A stretch of DNA of 64,000 nt from Selaginella moellendorffii (Eukaryota > Streptophyta > Lycopodiopsida > Selaginellales > Selaginellaceae): contig NW_003314347.1 of the NCBI RefSeq assembly GCF_000143415.4, forward strand, positions 172,875-236,874, read 5' to 3'. Shown here piece after piece: positions 11,854-22,200 of this stretch (the first letter of the stretch is position 1; every line of letters starts with the position of its first letter). A program made the translations under genes and the position numbers. The notes beneath the pieces are model-generated. The model saw nothing but the letters and a program-made list of their open reading frames with translations. It made no database searches and was not told the DNA's origin.

Positions 11854-12490
11854 GAGAACGGTCTTCACCCTAAAATATGGAGTTCGTTGTGTTATAAAAG
11901 GAAACCAACACACACGCTGCAAGGGAATGATGGTACATAAAGCACGTAAGCCCACAATATGGGTTTATGTGCCATTAATATGGGCCACATGCCATATTAT
12001 TAGATTTATGCACGTGTGATTGGTAAATGCATATGTCACATCATCTTTGTTTTACCTCACACACTATATCAAGCCTAATGAACCATATCACATGTGCGCA
12101 CATGCTATATATATGGAGAAGTATTATGCAAGGATAGAAAAATTCAATGCATGATTGTGGAGAGCAATGGCATGAAGCCACATGCTAAATAACATTTTAG
12201 AGAAAGAATTAAAATAGAAACATGCAAACAGTACTGAGTGCAAGACTTAGAAGTGCACAATTGAATGAGGTATTTCTAATAAATATTTCACTCACCTCAT
12301 ATAGGAATGGCTACCACTCTCAAATGGCGTATCGCCTCATGCCATCACCTCGCAATTTGTTATAACAATCCGATGAATTCATATTCGGCTTGTTCACCTT
12401 GAACTTTAAGTAAGATTTGCTAGAACAACTAAGAATTTATACTTGTTATTTGTATCATCTCACCTAGGAATGGCGTAAGGCCACATGCCA

Positions 12491-15400
12491 TCATGCCTCC
12501 TCTGATTCAAATTCGGATTGTTCACCTTGAAATAAAATACATTAGAAACTTAGTAAAGGAATATTAATGAATCTCACCTTGAACCCGGGTTATGAATGCT
12601 CTTGCTGCATCTCTTGCATGGTCTGGCAAGGTGATGGTGGCACTTTGCTTCCGCATCCAACCATGCACAACATTATCCATCGATATGCTCATGCTGGGAT
12701 CCCTTGGATTCAGCACCCATCTCTTTTCTAGGCAATCCTTCGTATATCCGGAACTTGGCTTGAACCACTCCACAGTTACATTGAAGGAGTTAGTTTCCGC
12801 GTCCTCCTCTGCATCAGTGATGCAACGCCCCACCCATATCATTTATTTTTTATTACTGGGTCTGACAAGCACGACCATTCCTTTGCAGACCTGTACTGGA
12901 TTGAATGCTGAATCCGGCTTCTTGTTCCTCGGCCCACAATAGTGATCCTCAACATCGTTATCTGTCACTGCATTTCCAGAGGACATTGTTCCGCTACTAT
13001 CTGGTGCTCTGGGTTCTGGCCAAAAGGACTCTTCCAATTCTTCATATACAACCGGCCCATTTTGGATAGCAGATATAATCTTCTCCCAGTATTCGATCAA
13101 AGGCTTGCACCTCTGAAAATAGGATTCTCCACCAAACACCAACCCCCTCTTCCAGAAGGCAATATGCTGTCTAATCCCGGCCACTATACTTTCCTGGTCT
13201 TTGAGTCCATCCGGGTGCATCGGCCGTGGGGAACCCTGAGGAATCATAAGTTCACCAGTTATGGGATCTCTCTTGAAGAGTTCAATGCCGTCCACTGGCA
13301 GCCACACTGTGTCCCATTCTCTCATCTTGTACCTCATCACTGGAGCACCGTCACGCATGCTGAAATGAAACTGAAGAGGCTTGGAGTGGCCAATCAGCGT
13401 TTCGGATCCGTCCCTGATGTAGCCTCTTATAAACCCCTTAAAGTCTGGAACCTCTGTCACAAGTGCAGCTTCAACAGTGCCTTTGATGCAATTTTGGAAT
13501 TCATCGTAGAGTTGTGGGAGGGTGAGGACATTGGATCGCCGGAGGGACTCTGCCAGGTGACTGAACATGGCATCGACGTCTTCATGAGTGTGCCCAACCA
13601 TGAGAAAGCCAAGTGTAACCGTTTCAAATATGCCTTTGGCAACAAGCATCGCCAAGTACGCGAAGACGTACATGTTTTTGTTCTCACTGCCAGCATTGTC
13701 TGTTTGGAGCAGAAGATGGGGTGGAAGGCCACATCGGCCGCAAGAACTTCCTTGAGATTCTGCTTCGTTTGGATGAGGCTGTGCATTCACCGGGCGACCA
13801 GCCTCGTCGGAATGGCATGAGGCCTCACGTGATAACCCTACAATCTGACGGCTAACATATTCACTGGGATGGCATGGGGCCCCACGCGATATTGCAAGCC
13901 TTTGCTCCTCCTCCAGCTGAACCCTATATGGGGTTCGATCGACAAGGGCCTTATGCAAGGGTTGGCCGTTCAGCTCAGTCTGCGCACTTTGCAGAGACTT
14001 TAAGTGTTTTGCTAGGGACGCAATCATCATGTTTGCACCCCCACCACCCCATAGAGGTACAAAGAAGTTCCCATAGTTCTGGGCACCATGCCCATGAGCG
14101 ATTATGCCAAACAGAGACACAGGCAGCTGCATGGATGAAGAGATTGCCTTGGGGGCAGGATTGAGTCGAGGTAAGCACGTCTTTTTCTAGTCCATTTTGT
14201 CGTGGATGATGCAGAGGTAAGAGTCAGGTCTCTCCATGGAGAGAATCCTGTTATGATAATATGCAGTCCTGCAGCTTCTTTGCTCGATGTTGTAGTCGAG
14301 CCGCCTTCTAACCAACGTCTCTCGCTCTTAAGCGATGCAAGAATTCTTCGACAAAGCCATTTTGATAGCAGTGCACTCGTCACACTTTGAAAAGCTGGAG
14401 TACTTTCCTATACTCACATCCCTGAACCTGTTGCTCCACAATCTACTAAATCTAGATTGGCTCAGCTTCCTGTAGCCATTACTCTGGAGTTCCCGATTCA
14501 CATCTTCCAATATGGCCCCCTTGGTATACATGGAAGGGAGAACTCGTTGGGTGTCTCGAGTTCCATCTTCCAAGAGGCGGGTTTTATGTGGTTGCTGCTC
14601 GCTACATGTCTCGACAAACCTCTTGAAGATTGCCTCTTCATATACAACATGACCCCTGGTTTTGTGAGTACCGTCGTTCCCATGGACTGCCTGTTGAACC
14701 CTTTGTTCCTCGAACTCAGTTTTGATTCTGTAGAATGTGGTTCGAGGGACTCCATAAATGATTCTCCATGCCTTCATGCAGACCAAACCCCTCTGGAAGA
14801 CCATGCCCCCCACCTGATGTTCTGAAGCATCAACAGATGACCGTAATGCCTCATACACAAAATTGCGAGCTGCCTTCCAGGACAATGTCTTGTATCTTGC
14901 TCTCTCCTCTTCAATAGCATCCCAATCAGCATGTTGACAGCACCTCCTCTTGCAACAAGCAACTGTCGAGACCATTCGAACCTCCATCGCCATTTTCTGC
15001 CTTTTCGGTTCGTTGCTCAGATCCCTTTGGCTGCGCTTTAGGAAGGTGTACTTTCTTTTCCCATGAAGAGATGTTCTGTCATCAGTTGTAGTGGTGTTTG
15101 ATTGTGAATCCTTCACATTCTCAAACACTAAGTGCCTCAATTTTCACCGCACAATGCTTCCAATAGTCAGACTGTTTTCTTCTGTGTCAACAACCTCTAA
15201 AATCGCAACTCCAATATCATCCCAGCCCAATTCTTGATTAGCAACCGCATCTCTTGGATCGACAACTGTGGCTAAGCCCTCAGCTACCACCTCCCCCTCG
15301 GGGTTGTTTAGAAACACTTTTGCCTGAATCCATGTAGCACGGTTCTTAAGATCCACGGAGGGAACATGCGTCGCACTTGCGCTGTCCCCAACATCTGCTT

Positions 15401-15632
15401 TCTTCTGAAGATTTTTCAAGGCAACAACAACATTTACCCCGACGACCATCTCTCCTCGTTCAATAGCGACCACATTCCCATCGAAGACAGTCTCTACTGA
15501 TACAGCAGCATTGCCTTCCCCAAGCCTTTCACAGTGTATAACAAAGTTCCGATCCATAGACACAAGGGTCCCTTTTGCAACTCTCTTCCCACCATTCAAA
15601 ATGTAAACCTTTTCCCCAACCCTGAAGGCCAT
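12491..15632 (-). pseudogene. DUF7869-type transposase-like protein, frame interrupted by four stops
   Basis: One continuous reading frame runs from ATG at 15,632 to a splice donor at 12,578, then a 35-nt last exon (12,525-12,491) ends in TGA. It would encode about 1,030 residues but for stops at 15,144 (TGA), 14,328 (TAA), 14,187 (TAG) and 12,843 (TAA). Each stop is a single C-to-T change away from CGA, CAA or CAG. The N-terminus (about residues 1-85, VGEKVYILNGGKRVAKGTL) resembles the beta-barrel of plant Tnp1/En-Spm-like proteins (DUF8039-like). Further on come a helix-turn-helix-like stretch (CMKAWRIIYGVPRTTFYRI), CDECTAIKMAL, and the block LLLQTDNAGSENKN ... FLMVGHTHEDVDAMFSHLAE typical of DUF7869 proteins. 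These proteins have been suspected to have a transposase-like RNase-H fold; the Asp and Glu/Asp in that block could be catalytic (inference). Two palindrome copies lie in frame at 13,811-13,890. Silenced relic or source gene of the element. Confidence 0.7.
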
Positions 15633-15635
15633 TCT

Positions 15636-15997
15636 GAAAGTGCAGAAAAGAAGTTAAGACCATACAAAAAATGATTGGAGAATGGCCTAAATCATAACAT
15701 ACCAAACAACCTCAATAGCATGAGGCCACATGCCATTATTCAAACATGCTATTGACACCCACGTGAAATTTCGCATTCACAAAATTGGCATGAGCCCTCA
15801 TGCCATTAGTGGTACCACTAATGGCATGAGGCCTCACGCTATCTTTGGCCCCTGCTAGCCTGTTGCTATATTCCTTTTGCCTTGCTGCAACTGTATATAT
15901 TTTTGTGTGCGTGACTAGTCACCCATACAAAAATATATACAATTGCAGCAAGGCAAAAGGAATATGGCAATAGGCTAGCAGGGGCCAAAGATGGCAT
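15636..15997. repeat. Palindrome cluster and 162-bp fold-back at the gap edge
   Basis: Three element palindromes (15,716; 15,785; 15,820) stand close together. The last two face each other across a perfect 30-bp palindrome (about 15,799-15,828) centred on GTGGTACCAC. Then 15,836-15,997 is one large inverted repeat with no spacer: the centre is GTGACTAGTCAC (15,911-15,922) and the arms match at about 74 of 81 positions, nearly all differences being transitions. The right arm ends in the first bases of another palindrome copy, where the assembly gap starts. Confidence 0.85.
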
Positions 15998-16330
15998 NNN
16001 NNNNNNNNNNNNNNNNNNNNNNNNNNNNNNNNNNNNNNNNNNNNNNNNNNNNNNNNNNNNNNNNNNNNNNNNNNNNNNNNNNNNNNNNNNNNNNNNNNNN
16101 NNNNNNNNNNNNNNNNNNNNNNNNNNNNNNNNNNNNNNNNNNNNNNNNNNNNNNNNNNNNNNNNNNNNNNNNNNNNNNNNNNNNNNNNNNNNNNNNNNNN
16201 NNNNNNNNNNNNNNNNNNNNNNNNNNNNNNNNNNNNNNNNNNNNNNNNNNNNNNNNNNNNNNNNNNNNNNNNNNNNNNNNNNNNNNNNNNNNNNNNNNNN
16301 NNNNNNNNNNNNNNNNNNNNNNNNNNNNNN
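15998..16330. other. Assembly gap (333 N)
   Basis: Undetermined bases. The gap starts in the right arm of a large fold-back, a structure that often stops sequencing or assembly. Frames drawn across it are meaningless. Confidence 0.99.
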
Positions 16331-16463
16331 CTCGTAGACGCATAAACCACAGCTAACAACGCCGCTTACACAAGCAGCGCTCACTGCGCTCAGCGGAACC
16401 AAGAACATGGCGCACAAAAATGATAGACCTAGGAATGAGTTCGAGAATTCAAAAATAACACAC

Positions 16464-18357
16464 GCTTGAACGTCACATCAAATCCTCTGACAAACCAGAT
16501 CTTATGATTCCTCTGACAAATTTCAAACTGAGTAGCTTCTAGACTTTGCTGTCGGATGTTGAACTTTGTCACATCATGTCCTTGCCTCAATCCAGCTGTG
16601 CCATGTCAGTGATTCGAACTTTGCCATGCCATGTCAGCGATCCGCGCCAAAATTATTCGCCGTGTAAAGAAATAATTATGCTGTGTGTGTACGTCCATTT
16701 ATGGCAATATAAGGCCACACGCCATTCAAAGAATAATGCTAGTCGAGCATTTTTTGGTGCATTTTTGGGTTCAAAATTGCATGAGCCCACACGCTATAAA
16801 GTTTACCTGTACCAAAAATAGAAACAGCTTTATTTACTTAGGAATTTAAGTGGTTGAGGCATTTTTAAACTTACAAACACCCTACTTACATTCCTTTGGT
16901 TACTTAAAATTCAAAAATATTATAAACCTTTCTTTTTTGCATTTTCAATGTTTTCAATTATGGTTTTTGATTTTTGCAGGACCAGCCTAGTAATCTATTT
17001 GCATCCCGTCATGTTTATAGCTAGCTTTCGTTTGTCCCCTTCGCTAACCTGAGATACATTTGCTCGGCATCTGCCTCTTACAGCATTTGCCCAGAAAGGG
17101 CATCTTTCTTCACGCAGCATTTGCCACATGTTTAGGGTTTAGGGTTTAGGGTTTAGCAATTCAGTAGCTTGATAAACATGCAAATACAGAACTTGATGCA
17201 AAATCCTTTGATATGTCAGGACCATAAACACATTTCAATAGAGAGGGTCCTTTCATTTCATAACTCCTTACGTAGATCTTGGTGAAACCAGAGTTAGTGA
17301 AGTTAGTTTCTTGTGATCTCGCATCTGATTGTGATGTCCCTTTGCAGTGTCGATGGAAAGGTCAATGCACACCAAACTGTAAAATCTTGGAGCAAAATAA
17401 CAGTCGGATCTATGGCAAATGCCCCTGAAACATTGTAAGGCTCGTGTGGTCTCATGTTGTGTCCGATCGAGATGCTTTTTTGCAGGGTCATCAAGAAAGA
17501 CATTGTATACCATTCTGTAAAATCTAGTTGCGATCTAACGGTTGGATCTCCAGAAAACTCAAAAAAATCTCGTGCGTGTCAAAATATTCTAGGAATATAA
17601 TCCTATGTGCCCCTGAAAATGGCATGCGGCCCCACGCCATTCAAGAGATAACGCCAGATGACGCCGAGCATTTTTTGGTGCATTTTTTGGGATCAAAATT
17701 GCATGAGCCCACACGCTTGAACGTCACATCAAATCCTCTGACAAACCAGATTTTATAATTCCTCTGACAAATTTCAAACTGAGTAGCTTCTAGACTTTGC
17801 TGTCGGACGTTGAACTTTGTTACATCATGTCCTTGCTTCGATCCAGCTGTGCCATGTCAGTGATTCAAACTTTGCCATGCCATGTCAGCGATCCGCGCCA
17901 AGATTATTCGCCGTGTAACTGCTCGGCATCTGCCTCTTACAGCATTTGCCCAGAAAGGGCATCTTTCTTCACGCAGCATTTGCCACATGTTTAGGTTTTA
18001 GGGTTTAGCAATTCAGTAGCTTGATAAACATGCAAATACAGAACTTGATGCAAAATCCTTTGATATGTCAGGACCATAAACACATTTCAATAGAGAGGGT
18101 CCTTTCATTTCATAACTCCTTACGTAGATCTTGGTGAAACCAGAGTTAGTGAAGTTGGTTTCTTGTGATCCCGTATCTGATTGTGATGTCCCTTTGCAGT
18201 GTCGATGGAAAGGTCAATGCACACCAAACTGTAGAATCTTGGAGCAAAATAACAGTCGGATCTATGGCAAATGCCCCTGAAACATTGTAAGGCTCGTGTG
18301 GTGTCCGATCGAGATGCTTCTTTGCAGGGTCATCAAGAAGGACATTGTATACCATTT
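16464..18357. repeat. Tandem duplication with telomere-type repeats, no gene
   Basis: Two blocks occur twice: 16,464-16,672 matches 17,713-17,919, and 17,061-17,520 matches 17,920-18,357, both at high identity. In the second copy the blocks are adjacent; in the first they are separated by about 390 bp. The second block contains TTTAGGG repeats, about 3.5 units at 17,131-17,156 and about two partly broken units at 17,990-18,006. No convincing coding frame in this stretch, which lies between the two divergent gene sets of the 14-kb element. Confidence 0.85.
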
Positions 18358-18967
18358 TTTATTTAGTTGAACATCTGGCATTTTTGGAAATACAAGATGC
18401 TTTGGAATATCCAATCATGCATGGTATAAATATAGCGAGGGTATTAAATGATATCCCAATCATGATCTTTCTTTTGGATTTCGCGTGCATGCAATCCGAG
18501 GAATGATGACGTTGCGGATTTCTTTTGGATTTCACGTGCATGCATGCGCGCGGCGATCCAGAAATTAATGGTGGCGCCCAAGTCCGATGAATGATGACGT
18601 GGCGGGATTACCAACCGTTGTGACATTTCGCGCGTGTGAGGTTAGGTTTTGCATTTTGCTTCGTACTCGCGCTCGCACACTCGCGCTCGCATCGTGCTCC
18701 CACTCGCGATCACGCTCACATTCGCGCTCATCTACCTTCTCTACAGGTTTCTCGTGTGCATCGGCGTCCACTCACGCTTGCATCACACTCGCGCTCGCAT
18801 CGTGCTCGTGTGCATCGGCGTCCACTTCAGTTTGTAACTTCGCCGCCAACTCCGCCGCCCACTCCGCCACCCACACGCAGCCCACTTGGCGTCCCGGGAG
18901 ATTTCAGCGCCACTCTCCAACTGTAAGTGGCAGAGTAGCCTTGCTGCTACGATCCGCTGCACACACA
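18358..18967. other. GC-rich leader with GCTCGC-type repeats
   Basis: From about 18,600 the base composition turns GC-rich, with imperfect repeats of CTCGCGCTCGCA and of a unit containing TGTGCATCGGCGTCCACT (18,755 and 18,810). Two similar lines, AATCCGAGGAATGATGACGT and AGTCCGATGAATGATGACGT, occur near 18,491 and 18,582. It is upstream of the plus-strand gene and is a candidate promoter or untranslated leader (inference). Frames through it are Arg/Ser/Ala-rich and not convincing. Confidence 0.4.
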
Positions 18968-19288
18968 ATGCACATTCGCCAGCGAGTCCGGCTCGATTGT
19001 CACGCCTCCATTCGGCTTCAAATGGTAAGTCTTTTAGGCCAAGTAGAAAATGGTATGAAGCCACATGCCATTCAGTAGCAACATTGGCATGCACCGATTG
19101 GGCTCTCGAGTGCAGTCCAGTTACAGATGGCGTGTAGCCTCACGCCATCTTAGGATGCAGCCTCAAGACATCTGATGCAGTGGTGAATGGCGTGTGGCCT
19201 CACGTTATTTCCAGCTGCTAGCTTTTCATCTGTCAGCTCTAATTGTTGTGCATTTCTGAATAGGCGAGGAATTGCGTTCTTCTTCCAG

Positions 19289-22200
19289 CCACTGTCAATG
19301 TGGATGCAGAGAAGGGGGAGGAGCTCACCAGTTGGACTTTTGGGATGGAAGGCGAGGATCTGAGGCTGTACAACACAGATGGTGGGAGAAAAGAATGCAT
19401 GGGGATCCTCATCCAAGTGACAGACACTCCATGCAGTTCCATGCAAGAATATGGACTGGCACTTGTGGTAGAGACAGCGTCCGCCTTCAAGATCCACCTT
19501 GCACATCCTAGCGGCTTCCCGGAGGGGGGCAGCGGCTATGAGGAATTCCTAGAGGGAGCTAGGGAGAGGTTGTCCAGGAGGCCTACAATTTCAAAGACGC
19601 TGCGGGTCTATGAAGATCACATGGAATCCACGGACCTCACCTACGGCGATGTTCAAAAACTATATTCCAACATTGAGCCGTTGAGAGTGCCTCCAGTTCG
19701 CGAAGCGAAGGGGAAGGGGGTCGATCTGGAAACTACCCCGAAGCAGAAAAGGGTGGTCAAGCTCAAGCCGACGTCCGACTCTCCTGGTCCAAAAAAGAAG
19801 CTACTCGGTGATGCCATTGCCTCGGGTTCGAACACTACACCCACCAAAAGGAAGAGCCGCAAAGAGCAGAAAGAGCAAGAAGAGGCAGCAAAAATCGTCG
19901 CAGATAATAGTACTTGTTACTATTCCAACAAAGTATATACAATCGACGTGAGCCGTATCGACATCCAAAGCAAATACAACCACATGCTAGTATCTGATGA
20001 GTGGGTGGAGAAACTGAAGCAGAAGATGCTGGCAAGTCCAGTAACACCCGACATCGCAAACGTGATCCCCTACTACCGAACAATGAAGGGCGAGACGAGG
20101 TTTCCAGACTTGATCAATAGGAAGGTGTTGGACGATCAGAACATTCGGTTCTATGCCGTCTCCGGGCAGCATTCTAGCTTGGCAATGCAAGAGATAGTTG
20201 TGGATATTATGGTGGGCGATGAGGTGAAGAAAGTCTTCAAGACAAGAGTTGTCTGCCTGATAAAAGGCAACTCGCCCCTCCGATCTATCATATCCATCTC
20301 CCACGCGCAGAATGTCAAGCAAGAAACGTGCTACAAATCGGGTCTGCACGAGACATTGGCACGAACACGAAAGCTCTGGGTTCAACTGAAGAAGCCACAA
20401 AAACCAGGACAAGGACGTGCACTAGCAACTAGCGCCTGGCAGGTAAGCCTCGTTGCATGTGGCATAGCATGTGGCCTCACGCCATTTCCATTGCAAGAAT
20501 TCTCGAGTCTTCTCTCGAAAACACTGGGGGTCAATGACACACTCAGCATCCATAACATTCTACTCGCGACAAAAGTTGTTTTTGACAAATGGGTAAATGT
20601 GCTGAGGAGGTACCATGACGGAGAGTTGCTAAACTCAATGGGTGTGAAGGACGCCAATGATTTGAAGCTCAACGCCTTGCGTTTCTCGTAGTCTCTAGAC
20701 GACGACGACCTTCTGACAGTGGCTAATGCTCTTCTATGTGGTGAGGTAGTCTTCAACAAGACCAAAATGACTCCCGGCCATATTGTGACATATGAGGACT
20801 TGTGCACGACTCTGAGAGCTCGTGCGCTATTGAAGGATTGGATCTTCGAGCAAGTGGCCGTGGAGAGGGTGAGCATCGAAACCACGCAAGAGATGATGGA
20901 AGAGCTGGAGTTGTCAAATGAAGACATCAACGAGTACGTGAAGGGGGCCCCCAAGTTCATCGATCTGCTGCGGGATGCCACGAAAAGTAAAGCTGAGAAG
21001 TTGGATCAGTATCCAAATTTCATTAAGAGGGATGTCGACCGCCGGCTTCAAAAACAGCTCGACCCCGCAGCAGAGGCCTATCGAGAACCTTACCGGGTAT
21101 ATGTGAATTCGGATGAGGATCAAAGGTGGAGGAGCATCGTTTCCCGCGGAGATGAGCAGGTCAAGAACATCTTTTGTGTGATGGACTTCACAAACGAGGA
21201 GATCACTCATGCAGACGAAGTCAGCTCCATCATTGATTTAATGGTGGGACTTGCGGAGGTGGAATCTTCAGTCCACTATATGATCTACGACTCCGAATCC
21301 TATCACAAGTTCTGGAAGGCCTTGAACGAGGTGAAGGCTCGGTTGAAAGGCAAGGAGATGCAGGAGATCCATAGGATAATGGCTAAGAAGAAGATACCGA
21401 CGAATGTCCGCATCTTCACACTCGCCCTTGTTATTGGTCTTGCAGCAGAGTGGGACTGGAGTGACTTCCCAGCTTCGTTCGACAAGGCCGATCGAATTGA
21501 TCTGAGGGAGGTCAATTTACCCGTGCCTGAGGAACTGAAGACAGCTATGGAGCTTTCGAATCCAGAGAAAGCTCCAGGTGCAGCATGGGAAATGCTTAGC
21601 TGGGTCTTCAACGCAATAGCGGGTGGGTCACCTGCTTCCGACTCCAAGGGCAAATGCGTTGTCGAGTACAACTGCGGCGGACTATTCTTTCGAGCCGCAC
21701 TACTCAAGGGTGTCCCGTGTGATGCGGTGACAAACTCCATTGAAGAGGTGACTTCAATGGAGCATATAATTACAGTTGCCAAAGAAAAACAGTATCTTCT
21801 CTGCGAACCTGGTGAGTACGCACTTTAAGTTTAAATGTTATCTCACAAGCTCTGTATGCAGGAGCATGGCCACCCCCAGATGCTGAAACGGCGTTAACAG
21901 CTACTGTTGAAGATACCCATGTTGGGCCGAGCTCACAACCTGCACAAGGTAAGGTCACGTGAGGCCTCACGCCATTTTGATTATAGATCGTTGTGAATAT
22001 TCAGACACGAGGACTGAAAAGCGCACTGGTGGCGTGTCGAAGAAGGACAAACAGACAAGCAATAGGAAAAAAGGAGGTACAAATTATATTTGCAATGGCG
22101 TGTGGTCTCATGCCATTCCTTGTAGGAGACACTTCTTCAAAGGCAAAACATGCAAGCACCAACCAAACTCAAACTGACAGTGGTCATAAAAAGCGAAAGC

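Noticed and set aside
15866-16417. Frames of 120-180 codons
   Set aside because: They consist mostly of N from the assembly gap.
18587-19137. Overlapping Arg/Ser/Ala-rich frames of 60-163 codons
   Set aside because: They come from GCTCGC-type repeats in the GC-rich leader; no family match in any frame.
20464-20518. An eighth palindrome-bearing intron with donor at 20,443 and acceptor at about 20,497
   Set aside because: The signals look good (CAG|GTAAGC ... TTGCAAG), but removing 55 bp would break the frame, while reading through keeps it open. I left it as exon.
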